Shown here: positions 19,774 through 29,209 of the stretch, piece after piece | Layout: each line of letters starts with the position of its first letter | Numbering within the stretch: the stretch's first letter is position 1 | Assembly: GCA_937863435.1 (NCBI GenBank) | Contig: CALMES010000108.1 | Location: 1 to 32,576 of the forward strand | Reading direction: 5' to 3' | Source: an uncultured Candidatus Peregrinibacteria bacterium | GTDB taxonomy: Bacteria; Patescibacteriota; Gracilibacteria; Peribacterales; Peribacteraceae | Length of the DNA: 32,576 nt | Notes under the pieces: generated by a model | What the model saw: only the letters and a program-made list of their open reading frames with translations | Database searches by the model: none | Told to the model about the DNA's origin: nothing | Made by a program: the position numbers and the translations under genes

Positions 19774-22237
19774 GAACCTCCTCAATTCGACAGGAATCGA
19801 CGTCCGAGGTACAAACCTCACCCGTCAAAATGGGCAGCTGTATATCGGCCAAAATGTCGTCATTGACGCCCCAGGCCGCATTCAGGGCAGGCCAGGATTC
19901 CCGAACTTGTCGAACGAGGTTTCGCTTCCGGCCAGCTACCGCCCATACACCGCAACGCCAATCAGTCCATGGAATGGACGCGTCGACTACATTTTTCAGC
20001 ACTTGGTGCCGACGTCGTTTTCTGCCTCCACAACCACCGCCAAGTATGGCTACAACAAGCTCAGTACAACCAACTCGTGGACGAATCTCACGCGTTCAGA
20101 CGCTGGGACCACTGAGACGTTTTCGGCGTCATCGTCCCATTTTGATGCCGCGCTCATTCGGAACCATGTGGTGTTCGGAGGAAAGAATGGGACCTTCTGG
20201 AGTGGACTCGATAAGCCTTTCCTTGGCTCTCTTGGCGCCTCCAATACGTATTATTGGCTCGGCGTCGAACAGGGACTTATCCCGCGACGTGACAGCGTCG
20301 GACTCATCGCACCAACAGGTTCAGGAGTACTCGCGAACAATCAGCGGTGTGCGTATCGAGCCATCATCGTTTACAAAGCGCTGGATGGCAGCGAGTGGGT
20401 CGGCGCCCCATCGCAACCGTACTATGTCACCAATACCACCGGAGGAGCCCGAGACGTAAGCCTCAGGTGGCAGCTCCCCAAGGAAAATGGGACGACAGCG
20501 ACTGCGCTGAAGGCGACCGACAAAAAGGCCTACTTGCAAGTCTATAGGTCCATCATCAACGTCGCCAACACGTCCGAAGCCGTGGCGGACATGCGATTGG
20601 TGTACGAAAAAGCTATTTCCGCCGGGGATGTCTCGACGGGGTACATCACAGTTGCCGATATTGTCCCAGCAAGCGGCGCAACGGGTGGCCTGATGGGCCA
20701 AGACCTCTACACGAACCCAACCTATGAGGGAGAGCTTGCGGCCGCTTACACAGCGCCAGCGTCTGACTCGCCCTGCTTTTGGGGAAATCGAATTTGGTTT
20801 CCGAACCCATCGTTCAAGACGTCGGAAATCATGCGCCTTGTCTCCATTGGTGGGAGCGGTCTTGTCGCCGGCCAAACGCTGGCATTCTCCTCCGCCTCAG
20901 GCTCTTTCACACTCACCGGCGTACTCGAAGCAGCTGTTCCGACGGCCGCCCAATTTCGCGTCTACACGACCGGCACACTCTCGGAAAACATCCGAAACAC
21001 AGTCATCGAAATCTGTCAGGCGGCAAATGAGAGTTCGAGCAATGTCATTTGCGATTTACAGCCTGCAAATGCAGGAGCCGTGACGCCGGACACTATTGGA
21101 GCCTACGAAGTTAGATCTCGAGTCATCGGGGAAGTCATCACCATCACCCCGAGCGTACCAGCCGCTTATATCCAACAAGATGCGTCGACAGTCACCAAAG
21201 CCCTCAGCACCGACAATCTCGCCTGGTCCAAGGTCGGCGAGCCACACGCAGTGCAAATCGGCAACACCGGCCAACTTGGCCCCCAAAATACCGTCATCTA
21301 CAAGATGGTAGAGCTTCGAAATTCACTCTTCGCCTTTACGTCTTACGGAATCTACATCGTTCGAGATCCAGAAAATCCATCCTTCGAACTCTTTGACCCG
21401 ACAGTGTTCGCAGTCGGAAAACAACTCATTTGCACAGACGGTGACGCCATCTACGTTTGGGCGTTCGACGGCATCTACTCGGTCACCGAATCAGGAGCGC
21501 GCAGAATCTCGGATGCCATCAACCCAGACATCCAGACACTGACAAACCTCTTTGCAACAACACTTCAGTATTCAGCGTGCGCGTCGGTCGACATCATCCG
21601 CGGACGTGTCCAATTCTGGTACGACCTCAACGGTGCATGCGCCCTCACGACCGCATACGTCTTCGACAGACAGAACAATGCATGGCAAACGTGGCTTGCC
21701 ACCCCATCCGCAACAAGCACACCGTCGACACCAGGCGCTATAAGCACCCTCTGTTTCGGAAAGAGCTACCAGCGCCAATACGCCTTCAATATTGCGGCCA
21801 CAAACCAGGCCTATAGACACGGGTACGACGACGTCACGGTTGACTACAAGGATGGCAGCTACCCATACGCGGTAAGCCTTCGATGGGTTGTCTGCAACGA
21901 AGACATCAATGAACTCCAGTTTTGGCGAGAAATGCGCGTGCACTCGTTTTGGTCGCCCTACAGCGTTACAAATATATTTAACGACGGAAGCGTTCGAAGC
22001 GGAACAGCTTGGTTCCTCAGCGATGTCTACAACGGCACAACCGCGCTTCCAGAGACGCCGGCTTTTTCGTTCGCAAACTGGCCGACAGTCTTCCGCGTCC
22101 CCGTCCCGCGAGAGGCATGCAGAAGCGTACGCCTCGCGGTCGGCCTCGACATCTCGGTTGATGGCTGGCTGTTTGCCATCGAAGCCGTGACGCTTGTCGT
22201 CGATTCTTCTGGAACACATGCGAGGGCGCAACCATGA
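19763..22237 (+). CDS. Large tail protein (stabilisation/nozzle-like)
   Basis: 824 residues from a GTG at 19763, overlapping the previous gene by 11 nt, with GGGGGA upstream; an ATG frame from 19721 is rejected. Opening reads GIDVRGTNLTRQNGQLYIG then NVVIDAPGRIQGRPGF, the usual start of podovirus tail proteins that list ring-shaped repeats (tail tube/nozzle class, P22 gp10 or T7 gp12-like role). The whole chain is beta rich with many Tyr/Trp and short repeated turns (FTSYGIYIV, ADAIYVWAFDGIYSV-like), as in propeller proteins. It ends in ATGA overlap with the next gene. Role inferred; exact homology group not certain. Confidence 0.68.
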   Translation: MVFKNLLNSTGIDVRGTNLTRQNGQLYIGQNVVIDAPGRIQGRPGFPNLSNEVSLPASYRPYTATPISPWNGRVDYIFQHLVPTSFSASTTTAKYGYNKLSTTNSWTNLTRSDAGTTETFSASSSHFDAALIRNHVVFGGKNGTFWSGLDKPFLGSLGASNTYYWLGVEQGLIPRRDSVGLIAPTGSGVLANNQRCAYRAIIVYKALDGSEWVGAPSQPYYVTNTTGGARDVSLRWQLPKENGTTATALKATDKKAYLQVYRSIINVANTSEAVADMRLVYEKAISAGDVSTGYITVADIVPASGATGGLMGQDLYTNPTYEGELAAAYTAPASDSPCFWGNRIWFPNPSFKTSEIMRLVSIGGSGLVAGQTLAFSSASGSFTLTGVLEAAVPTAAQFRVYTTGTLSENIRNTVIEICQAANESSSNVICDLQPANAGAVTPDTIGAYEVRSRVIGEVITITPSVPAAYIQQDASTVTKALSTDNLAWSKVGEPHAVQIGNTGQLGPQNTVIYKMVELRNSLFAFTSYGIYIVRDPENPSFELFDPTVFAVGKQLICTDGDAIYVWAFDGIYSVTESGARRISDAINPDIQTLTNLFATTLQYSACASVDIIRGRVQFWYDLNGACALTTAYVFDRQNNAWQTWLATPSATSTPSTPGAISTLCFGKSYQRQYAFNIAATNQAYRHGYDDVTVDYKDGSYPYAVSLRWVVCNEDINELQFWREMRVHSFWSPYSVTNIFNDGSVRSGTAWFLSDVYNGTTALPETPAFSFANWPTVFRVPVPREACRSVRLAVGLDISVDGWLFAIEAVTLVVDSSGTHARAQP

Positions 22238-22599
22238 TGAAGCCAACGTTTCGCGCAGATGACTTTGAATCCCCGGACTCTGCAGTACGCGCCATGGAGC
22301 GCTCTTTTTCGATTGTACGCGCCGCGTTCGAAGAGACACCGCGAAGGCTTGTGCGGGAAATCGTCGTCGACACGGCCGCAACCCTGGCCGACACCTATCC
22401 AATACGAGTCTCAGGGCTTCCATGGAGACCTGTCGGCGTGTCCGTCGTCTACTGCAAGCCAAAGCTCGCCAGCGTACCAACAAGCGGGCCCGTCTATTGC
22501 GCATGGGCGCAAGATGAATTGAACGGCTTTATTATTTACGACATCCAGGGTCTCAGTTCATCTACTGGATATATTATACGATTGGGGGTGGATGGATGA
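22234..22599 (+). CDS. Small structural-type hypothetical protein
   Basis: 121 residues, ATGA overlap on both sides. Helical first half with Arg clusters (RFAARAAFEE-like, ETPRRLVREIV), then beta strands ending in FIIYDIQGLSSSTGYIIRLGVDG, a motif similar to the end of small phage tail-associated proteins with a GL..GT.Y.V pattern. Its place between the tail protein and ejection proteins suggests a minor virion part. Confidence 0.6.
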   Translation: MMKPTFRADDFESPDSAVRAMERSFSIVRAAFEETPRRLVREIVVDTAATLADTYPIRVSGLPWRPVGVSVVYCKPKLASVPTSGPVYCAWAQDELNGFIIYDIQGLSSSTGYIIRLGVDG

Positions 22600-24143
22600 G
22601 TTACATGAATTTACAGGATTTCCTCGGCCTCAATAAAGAAGAAGCAGATAGGATGGCCAAGCAAGCGCAGGACATATCCACCGAAGCCGCTACCGCCAAC
22701 TCGAACGATTACGACGTTCAGTACAAGGGCGCCGAGAAACAGCTTCGCCAGACAGCCGAAGACCAAATGAAGGCACTTTCGGCCAACGACTACAAAGACA
22801 TTCCAGCGCCGGAACAAGCGCTTCAAGATGCAGGCATCGGCAAGAACTTCGCTCTCGACTCGGAACCAGTGAACGCGAATTTGAAGGCCGGTAGAGAGAC
22901 CGACATCAATAAGTCGTTTGAACAAGCGTCTTCGCGGGCGGAACAATCGCTTGCGGACATGGGCGTAAAGATTCCGGGCGTAGAGTCGAATGCGCCGGTT
23001 GTGCGTGATGGACGCGCGGAGCTTTTTGCACGCCGAGGGAATGCCTCTAAATTTGGAGGCACCAATGGGCTGAAGACGCTTTTAGGGCTTGAGACGCCGA
23101 AAGAAATGCCCATGGACAACAGCGACATGGTTGTCGGTCAAGCGACCAATGAAAAGATTGGTGGCATTGGTAGATCGTCCGCCCTCCCAACCAAGGGTCG
23201 ACCACAAAACGAGATGACCACCGCACTCAAGGGCGCCGGCATTGGAATGAGCGAAGGCGAGAAATCGAGAGCCCAAGAGCTGCAAAAATACATCGGCCTT
23301 GGCAAAGAGCCGACGCAACAGGAAGACATCTTGAAGTATGCGGAGAAAGAACCAGGGCCCGATGCTACGCCATACGAAAAAGAGCGCTACAAACTTGCAA
23401 AGCAGATGGTCGACGCCAACGCCGCTTTCGACTCAACCGGAAAAATCATCGGCGAGTTGCCAAACGAACAGCGCTACATCGATTCCATTAACGGCCTTGC
23501 AGGCCGAGGCGGAGAGGGAAGCGACTTAGCAAACCGGGCCAAGTGGATGTCCTCCACAAAGATGGGCAACGCCAACATACTTGATTCGTTCCTTGTTGGC
23601 ACACGGGCCAAGGTCGACGCCGACAAAGCGCTGAAGGCCTGGGAAGACAGAAAGAAGGCCACCGAAGCAGCGCTAAACCGTTATCGAAACGCTTACAAAA
23701 ATACCTACAACGCTTACGGGCAAAAAATAAGCGATGCGGCTTCGGTGCGAAACTCAATGGCTATCGCGGCCGATGCGGAGAAGAAGAAAAAAGAAATCGA
23801 AGCGGCCGGTGGTCAGCTTGGCCTGAACAACACCGCGAATCCGAATCCGGTCAATATGTCGTCTTCGGGTGGAATGATGATCCGCGGCGCAAGCCCAGGC
23901 GTCGGAAGCCTCACCAACCAAACACAAGCCCCAGTCGTGGCCAATAACGCGCTCGCCGCCAAAGGTGCTTCAGCCGCCGGCCTCTCGGCACCGCTTACCA
24001 CCGCCTCCGCGAAGGCCGTCACCAACCCATCCGTCCCACTTTCTCGACAATCCACCATCCAAGAGTCGATGGCACCGCAAAAACCAGTTAAAAAGAAGCT
24101 CGGGAAACCGACGTGGAATTATACGACAGGGAGGTTTGAATGA
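22596..24143 (+). CDS. Putative DNA-ejection (internal virion) protein 1
   Basis: 515 residues, coupled by ATGA both ways. Charged, Ala/Gln/Lys-rich helices (MAKQAQDISTEAATAN; DADKALKAWEDRKKATEAALNRYRNA; DAEKKKKEIEAAGG), little hydrophobic core, and a low-complexity Ala/Pro/Ser C-terminus ending in GKPTWNYTTGRFE. Podovirus ejection proteins are exported from the virion into the host envelope to form the DNA channel and have this kind of composition. Part of a block of four such genes. No homolog identified by eye. Confidence 0.6.
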   Translation: MSYMNLQDFLGLNKEEADRMAKQAQDISTEAATANSNDYDVQYKGAEKQLRQTAEDQMKALSANDYKDIPAPEQALQDAGIGKNFALDSEPVNANLKAGRETDINKSFEQASSRAEQSLADMGVKIPGVESNAPVVRDGRAELFARRGNASKFGGTNGLKTLLGLETPKEMPMDNSDMVVGQATNEKIGGIGRSSALPTKGRPQNEMTTALKGAGIGMSEGEKSRAQELQKYIGLGKEPTQQEDILKYAEKEPGPDATPYEKERYKLAKQMVDANAAFDSTGKIIGELPNEQRYIDSINGLAGRGGEGSDLANRAKWMSSTKMGNANILDSFLVGTRAKVDADKALKAWEDRKKATEAALNRYRNAYKNTYNAYGQKISDAASVRNSMAIAADAEKKKKEIEAAGGQLGLNNTANPNPVNMSSSGGMMIRGASPGVGSLTNQTQAPVVANNALAAKGASAAGLSAPLTTASAKAVTNPSVPLSRQSTIQESMAPQKPVKKKLGKPTWNYTTGRFE

Positions 24144-25138
24144 GTTCAAAAGCAGTAGGTGGCGCCCTCAGTGGCGCAGCATCCGGCGCAGCAATCGGAA
24201 CAGTCATCGGCGGCCCCGTCGGAACAGCGGTCGGCGCGGTCGGCGGTGGACTCATTGGGTACTTTGGTACAAAAGCCGCCGAAGCGGAAGCGAATGGCGA
24301 GTTCGACAAGGCTCAACAGATTCGCGAGCAAGTCGCCGCGATGTACGACGGGGTTGTTCCGCCAGCGTTTGAGCAGGCCTACGCGCAGAAACTCAACTCG
24401 ACAGCAATGGAAGGCGTCAATCCAAACGCCATGGATTCGAAATCCATCCGCGAAATGCTCGGCAAGCTCGGCCGCTACGGTGAAGGCAAAGACCCGATGC
24501 AGGATGCGGCTTACTACGATGCGCAAGTCGCAAGCGGTGACGCTGCGAACAGACAGGCGCAAAACGCACTCGCGATGGCAAATCGGCGAGGTATTGGCGG
24601 AAGTGGCGCTACGCTGCAGGCGATGCTTCAGGGTTCACAGAATGCAGGCGACGCCATGGGCCGCGCTGGTATCGCGTCGGCATCCGATGCCTACAGGCAA
24701 CGTCTGCAAGCGTTGCGAGAGAGTCTTGCTGGTACGCAAGGGCAACAGAAGTTTGAATACGGTGCAGCGGCTGACAAAGCGCAGGCCAAAGACGAGATTT
24801 CCAAGTTCAACGCCAACCAAGGATGGATGGCACAGCAAGAAAACAACCGCCGAAAGCAGGCATACTTCGACAACGAACAAAATCTTCGTGCCGCCCGAGG
24901 CAATGCACGCATGGGACTTGCTGCACAGTACCAGCAAAATGCAGGCAATGCCTACCAGGGCGCGGACATGTTGTTGGGAGGCCTGCAGACAGCCGCCAAC
25001 GTCGGCGGACAAATCGCCGGCCAATTGAGCCAGAATAAGCCGCGGGCTGATTATGCCGCTGCATCGGCGAATGCCATCAACGCTTCAGAGGACGAGAAAC
25101 AAAGACGGCTTCGCGAGGCCATGATGGGGGGTGCATAA
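24140..25138 (+). CDS. Putative DNA-ejection protein 2 with glycine-zipper membrane segment
   Basis: 332 residues. Residues about 5-42 are a glycine zipper (GGALSGAASGAAIG, GGPVGTAVGAVGGGLIGY), a helix type that inserts and oligomerises in membranes. The rest is Gln/Ala/Arg-rich helix with tyrosines (FDKAQQIREQVAAMY; AQQENNRRKQAYFDNEQN) and ends with MLLGGLQTAANVGGQ. This fits an ejection protein that makes a membrane pore or periplasmic tunnel. TAATG overlap with the next gene. Confidence 0.66.
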   Translation: MSSKAVGGALSGAASGAAIGTVIGGPVGTAVGAVGGGLIGYFGTKAAEAEANGEFDKAQQIREQVAAMYDGVVPPAFEQAYAQKLNSTAMEGVNPNAMDSKSIREMLGKLGRYGEGKDPMQDAAYYDAQVASGDAANRQAQNALAMANRRGIGGSGATLQAMLQGSQNAGDAMGRAGIASASDAYRQRLQALRESLAGTQGQQKFEYGAAADKAQAKDEISKFNANQGWMAQQENNRRKQAYFDNEQNLRAARGNARMGLAAQYQQNAGNAYQGADMLLGGLQTAANVGGQIAGQLSQNKPRADYAAASANAINASEDEKQRRLREAMMGGA

Positions 25139-26646
25139 TGCTTTTGCAAGACGAGGAACTCGACTCTCTTTTGAACGACGAGGAGGCGGCAAGAAATGCA
25201 CAACTTGGAACCACTTCGACCAAGCCCTATGATGCAGCGCAGCCAAAGAAGGCAGATGCTATGGCGGGCGTACCATCTCGCTTCGATGAGTCGATGCGCA
25301 TGGGTCATTCAGGCGCTGCACCGAACCCAGACTTTCAGCCAGCCAACAAGCCAAGCGCCCTTGAAGAACTCTTAAAGTTTCAGTCGACACCTTTTTCCAA
25401 GCCCAAACAGGTCGACTATCAATCGATGCTTGCCAAGCAAGCGGCCGACAGACAGGCCATGCAGTCGGGGTTTGATCCACGCATCGCCGAGGCCTCCAAA
25501 TCCGTCGGCATGGGACGCCTTTTTGATTCCGGGGTGAATGCGCTCGGCGGTCTTCGCAATTCGTTTCGCGAGATGGCCAACGTCAACAATCCCGCACTGA
25601 AACTTGGGGCTGTAGCTCCAACGAATGTGATGGAGTCAGACGCGGTCGCAAAACAGCGCAGCATATTGGAAGAGATGGCTCGGAAGTATAAGGGACTCGA
25701 AGGCCAGCAAGACGACGAGTTGAATATAGCGAAGGCGCAACAGTCCCAGTTTGACAAAGACTATTCGAGCGAGAAAGACGCGCGGGCGCAAGTGCTCGAG
25801 GCGATGAAGTTTCGCGCCGAGAAAGAGCGGCAATACATCGACATGGGCATGAAGCGCGAGGATGCCAAGCGGAAGGCGGAAGAGGAAACGCAGAGGTTTC
25901 AGTTGGATTTGCGCAAGCAAGCTGAGATTGAGAGAAACAACCGAGCACAGAATGCCATAGGCCTCAAAAACGCAGAACGGCCAAACGACATGATGGCGCT
26001 ACGGCAAGACCAACTCAATGAGTCTAGACTGCAATCACTCTCGAAAGCCATTCCCCAAGAGCAGTTGGATATACTTCCAGCGCTCAAAGAAATTGCAGAT
26101 AAATTTGGCTTAGATGGCGCCTCTGAAATTCCTGGAGTTAGCGGGATGCGAGGGGCCATGACGACAGCGCCAATTGTTGGCGGTCTTGCGGGATTTCTCC
26201 CAGAATCCATGGGTGGCCTATCGACGACCGAAAAATCAAATCAGGCGCTTTTCCAGCAGCTGCAAAACTTGGATATCAAAAAGCTCGGCGGCGCTGCGAT
26301 TTCGCCAGCTGAGCAACAACGTTTTGACAGAGCAAAGGGTATGCTTGGAAGCAGAGATCCAGCAGTTCAGCGGCAAGGCGTACGACTCATGATGGAATCC
26401 GTTCGAACAATCATGAAACAGCGCGAAGCAGGCTTTACCCCAGAGGTTGTTACGGAATACACGAACAGGGGTGGAATTACGGCGAAAACCATAGACCCAT
26501 ACCTCAACAAGCCGACCGCACAACCGGCCGCATCTTCGGCGAAGCCAATGATCACCATCTCCAAAGGCGATAAAACCAGACAGGCCACACAGGCAGAAGC
26601 GGAAGCTCTTTCAAAACTCGGATGGAAGGTGATCAATGGCCAGTGA
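25138..26646 (+). CDS. Putative DNA-ejection protein 3
   Basis: 502 residues. Acidic N-terminus (DEELDSLLNDEEAARNAQ), Pro-rich early part, then a long charged coiled coil around 180-300 (EEMARKYKGLEGQQDDELN; EDAKRKAEEETQRFQLDLRKQ), a hydrophobic patch near 345-365 (APIVGGLAGFLP) and a Thr/Lys C-terminus. Composition and gene position point to a virion ejection protein. The last bases overlap the next gene by 11 nt, with GGAAGGTG for its start. Confidence 0.6.
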   Translation: MLLQDEELDSLLNDEEAARNAQLGTTSTKPYDAAQPKKADAMAGVPSRFDESMRMGHSGAAPNPDFQPANKPSALEELLKFQSTPFSKPKQVDYQSMLAKQAADRQAMQSGFDPRIAEASKSVGMGRLFDSGVNALGGLRNSFREMANVNNPALKLGAVAPTNVMESDAVAKQRSILEEMARKYKGLEGQQDDELNIAKAQQSQFDKDYSSEKDARAQVLEAMKFRAEKERQYIDMGMKREDAKRKAEEETQRFQLDLRKQAEIERNNRAQNAIGLKNAERPNDMMALRQDQLNESRLQSLSKAIPQEQLDILPALKEIADKFGLDGASEIPGVSGMRGAMTTAPIVGGLAGFLPESMGGLSTTEKSNQALFQQLQNLDIKKLGGAAISPAEQQRFDRAKGMLGSRDPAVQRQGVRLMMESVRTIMKQREAGFTPEVVTEYTNRGGITAKTIDPYLNKPTAQPAASSAKPMITISKGDKTRQATQAEAEALSKLGWKVINGQ

Positions 26647-28249
26647 ATTTGATGGGCTTACTGAGGAAGAGATTCTTGCAATCATGGATGCGCGCGAGAA
26701 ATCAGGCGCCGTTCCACAACGCATCGAAACAGACGAGGACTTTCAAAAGCTCCTTGATTCTGGAGCTGAGTTTAATCCAGACGACATCAATCCAGAAGTT
26801 CGCCAAAGAGCACAAAACAAGGCGGATGCAGCGCTTGAAAAGGCGCGTACAGATGCCAAGCAAATTCGTGACGAAGAGAACAAACTTGGTCAAATGTTAG
26901 CCTTTGGAAAGGGTCACGACTTCTTCGGTATTTCCGACGAACTTGCAGCAGCAGGAACGGCCCTTGGTGGCGGAAACTACGACGAAGCGCTTCAGAATAT
27001 TCGCAGATCGCAAAAACTGGAGTCAGAGCGGCATCCATTTGCCAGGGCCGCCGGTGCCGTCATTACACCCATGCCAGGCGTTGGCGCCCTGAAGGCACTG
27101 CCAGGGGTGAGCGGGGCAGCGGCACGCATGGGTTACAATGGTATGATCGGCGGCATGGCGAGCGGCTTTGGAGACTCGGCCGATGATTCTCTTGCCGGAC
27201 GAATTCAGAATGCCGGGAAAGAAGGTCTTACTGGTGGTTTTACCGGGGCAATCCTTGGCGCTGGCGGCAAAGCTCTTGCCAGTGGAATCGGAAGCGCAGG
27301 AAAGACGCTGTACGGCCTCGGTCAAGACTACGCCACGAAAGCTTTTGGACGAACAAACGCCACGCTTACTGGGCGAGCTGGCGGCCCAGAGGCGTTGCGA
27401 CAGGCAGCCACCAGTGCAGTCGACGAGGGGATCGTTCCTTGGTTTGCCTCGAAAGATGCAGTTCGAAAAAGGTTCGAAGACGAACTATCGAAGCGGGGTC
27501 GAGACGTAGGAGATATTTCGAGCGAAATTCAGACAGCCGAACCAACAAAGAAATTTATCGAAGGGCTGAGAAAAACGGCATCCGATATGCCAGCAAAAGA
27601 GGGATTGGAGGGGCTTCGCCGATCAAAGGTACTGAACCCCTTAATCGACGAGCTGGAGGAATCTTTTAAGCTGCAAACACCTCAGGCCATACCGTTCAAA
27701 AACCTTCAGCAAACCAGACGGCTCTTTGATCCGAGCGTTCCAGAACTCCTTCTGTCGCAGCAAAAGGATGCAGCAGCCAAGGCATCCGTGGAAGCCAAGG
27801 ACATCATCAGAAAGCAGATTAAGGCGAAGCTCAGCGAACTTGCCGCACTTAATCCAGAAAAAGGGAGGGCCTACGAAGCAGCAAATGCAAACTACTCCAA
27901 GCTTGCCAAGTTGGCTCCATTGGCCAAAAAAGGAGCATCCGACGCACTCACAAACAATAAGGTGAACACAATGAGCGGGATGCTCGGCGGACTTGCTGGC
28001 CTTGGAACAGTTGCCACTGGTCACACGGCCCCCGAAACAGCACTTGCGGCAATGGTTGGATATACGGGGACAAACCTTGCCAATAACTTTGGGCCAGCGT
28101 TTGCGGGGAATCTTGGAATTAAGGGCGGCAGGGCGCTGCAATCCATCGGCGCCCCAATAGAAAAGGCCGCCGAAGAGATTCCTGATCAGATTTCCGAAGG
28201 CGGAATGAACGCCCTTAGAGACTATCTGCAATTCACTCGCAACAGATAG
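26636..28249 (+). CDS. Putative DNA-ejection protein 4 with glycine-rich hydrophobic segments
   Basis: 537 residues. Three glycine/alanine-rich hydrophobic stretches are visible: about 140-185 (GAVITPMPGVGALKAL, MIGGMASGFG), about 197-225 (GLTGGFTGAILGAGGKAL) and about 440-480 (MSGMLGGLAGLGTVATG, AALAAMVGYTG-like). Between them are charged helical parts (EGLRRSKVLNPLIDELEESF). Amphipathic Gly-rich segments of this kind are common in P22 gp16- or T7-like ejection proteins that must cross or sit in a membrane. Last gene of the rightward block before a leftward insert. Confidence 0.6.
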   Translation: MASEFDGLTEEEILAIMDAREKSGAVPQRIETDEDFQKLLDSGAEFNPDDINPEVRQRAQNKADAALEKARTDAKQIRDEENKLGQMLAFGKGHDFFGISDELAAAGTALGGGNYDEALQNIRRSQKLESERHPFARAAGAVITPMPGVGALKALPGVSGAAARMGYNGMIGGMASGFGDSADDSLAGRIQNAGKEGLTGGFTGAILGAGGKALASGIGSAGKTLYGLGQDYATKAFGRTNATLTGRAGGPEALRQAATSAVDEGIVPWFASKDAVRKRFEDELSKRGRDVGDISSEIQTAEPTKKFIEGLRKTASDMPAKEGLEGLRRSKVLNPLIDELEESFKLQTPQAIPFKNLQQTRRLFDPSVPELLLSQQKDAAAKASVEAKDIIRKQIKAKLSELAALNPEKGRAYEAANANYSKLAKLAPLAKKGASDALTNNKVNTMSGMLGGLAGLGTVATGHTAPETALAAMVGYTGTNLANNFGPAFAGNLGIKGGRALQSIGAPIEKAAEEIPDQISEGGMNALRDYLQFTRNR

Positions 28250-28250
28250 C

Positions 28251-28285
28251 CAAACAAAAACCGCCAAGGCAAATGCCAAGGCGGT
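28251..28285 (-). terminator. Left-facing intrinsic terminator of the leftward insert
   Basis: ACCGCC (28260-28265) pairs with GGCGGT (28280-28285); inside, after an AA/AA mismatch, GGC pairs with GCC around an AAAT loop. On the minus strand it is followed by TTTTT then GTTTGG. On the plus strand no U-run follows. It would end leftward transcripts from the two genes 28312-28820 before they run antisense into the ejection-protein genes. Confidence 0.7.
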
Positions 28286-28311
28286 CCGCTGATTCACTCA
28301 CTTGGGATGGG

Positions 28312-28512
28312 TCAGCGTCTTCCTATGCTCATCTTTGCGACGTTGTTTCCAATGGATTCGACAAGCTCGCGAAGCGCCATCTGTTCTTTTGCGAGATTCT
28401 CGATTTCAATATGCACCCACTTCTCTTTCTCGAGTCGGTACTTTCGCTCTATCGAGACCAAAAAAGTGACGCAAACAATCGCCACTGACAAGACTATGGC
28501 CAATTCAATCAA
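28312..28512 (-). CDS. Small membrane protein with coiled-coil tail (leftward insert, gene 2)
   Basis: 66 residues from a TTG at 28512, chosen because it makes a TTGA overlap with the preceding gene's stop (28509-28512) and has AGAGG 5 nt upstream; the longer ATG frame (28593) lies deep within the neighbour. One transmembrane segment near residues 3-21 (LAIVLSVAIVCVTFLV), then a charged helix (RKYRLEKEKWVHIEIENLAKEQMALREL). Resembles a short inner-membrane spanin or a membrane-anchored modulator, but no family is recognised. Confidence 0.55.
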   Translation of the reverse strand: MIELAIVLSVAIVCVTFLVSIERKYRLEKEKWVHIEIENLAKEQMALRELVESIGNNVAKMSIGRR

Positions 28513-28820
28513 GGGAGCCTCTGCTTTGAAAGGAGGCTTCGGATGATGACATCCACTTCCGAATAGGCCTGGATGCACCGCGTGTCCGTGCAAAGCGTTT
28601 TCGAGGTTGAAAGCTTCACGTTGCCGTCGAGCGTTCCATAGACGACATTCAGCCTATCGTTGTCCAAAACTTCAAAGATGAGCGCCTTTCGGGCGACAAC
28701 AAGAGGGATTTTCTTCTCTTCTGGAGGCGGAGGGGCCTTTTCTACCACGGGTTGTGGTTCGGGTTGAGCCTTTACGCCGGGGGAGGTAGAAAGCAATTCT
28801 TCCGATTTGTTCTTAGCCAT
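28509..28820 (-). CDS. Hypothetical protein (leftward insert, gene 1)
   Basis: 103 residues from the ATG at 28820. N-terminal third is Pro/Glu rich and probably disordered (PEPQPVVEKAPPPPEEKK); the C-terminal part is beta-rich (LIFEVLDNDRLNVVYGTLDGNV) with two cysteines close together (LCTDTRC). No signal peptide. Opposite in strand to all surrounding late genes and coupled by TTGA to a small membrane protein; the pair looks like a moron (extra gene set with its own control). Function unknown. Confidence 0.55.
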   Translation of the reverse strand: MAKNKSEELLSTSPGVKAQPEPQPVVEKAPPPPEEKKIPLVVARKALIFEVLDNDRLNVVYGTLDGNVKLSTSKTLCTDTRCIQAYSEVDVIIRSLLSKQRLP

Positions 28821-28834
28821 GCGATATTCTTGGC

Positions 28835-29209
28835 ATGATCCGAGAAAAAAACAACCCAAGAAACCTTTTCGCCTCTGCCCTGCTTTTCGTCATTGCTACC
28901 CTCCTCTCGTTGAATGCGTTTGCCGGGGATAGATATTTGGGGACGATTGCAGCAAGTACCACCTCCAAAAACCAGTCATCGACAGCTGTTCCTTTTACAA
29001 TTCCCCCGATGGCACTCCTCTCTATCCAGTGTGATGCGGATGCCTTCGTAGCGGTGAATTCATCGACCGCCGTTGCGACAACTTCCGTCAAGATTATCGC
29101 AGACCAGCTCTTTCAGACATCGCTTGGAGCAGCTGATCAAAACGTGTCCATCATCCTTGCGTCCGGCACAACCAATTGCCGCATCTTTGAGAGGAACGGG
29201 AAAGAATGA
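28835..29209 (+). CDS. Exported small protein with signal peptide
   Basis: 124 residues. Residues 1-30 are a classical signal peptide: basic start (MIREKNNPRN), hydrophobic core (FASALLFVIATLLSL), cleavage expected after LNAFA near residue 30. The mature part is beta-rich with a Cys pair (IQCDAD, TNCRIF) and Thr/Ser-rich strands. Virion parts are normally built in the cytoplasm, so an export signal suggests a protein acting in the periplasm or on the host surface. ATG at 28835 has no clear ribosome site. ATGA overlap with the adhesin-like gene next. Confidence 0.7.
   Translation: MIREKNNPRNLFASALLFVIATLLSLNAFAGDRYLGTIAASTTSKNQSSTAVPFTIPPMALLSIQCDADAFVAVNSSTAVATTSVKIIADQLFQTSLGAADQNVSIILASGTTNCRIFERNGKE

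Noticed and set aside
21572..22504. 310-codon minus-strand open frame in the large tail protein gene
   Set aside because: Antisense shadow, Arg/Ser-rich, no supporting signals.
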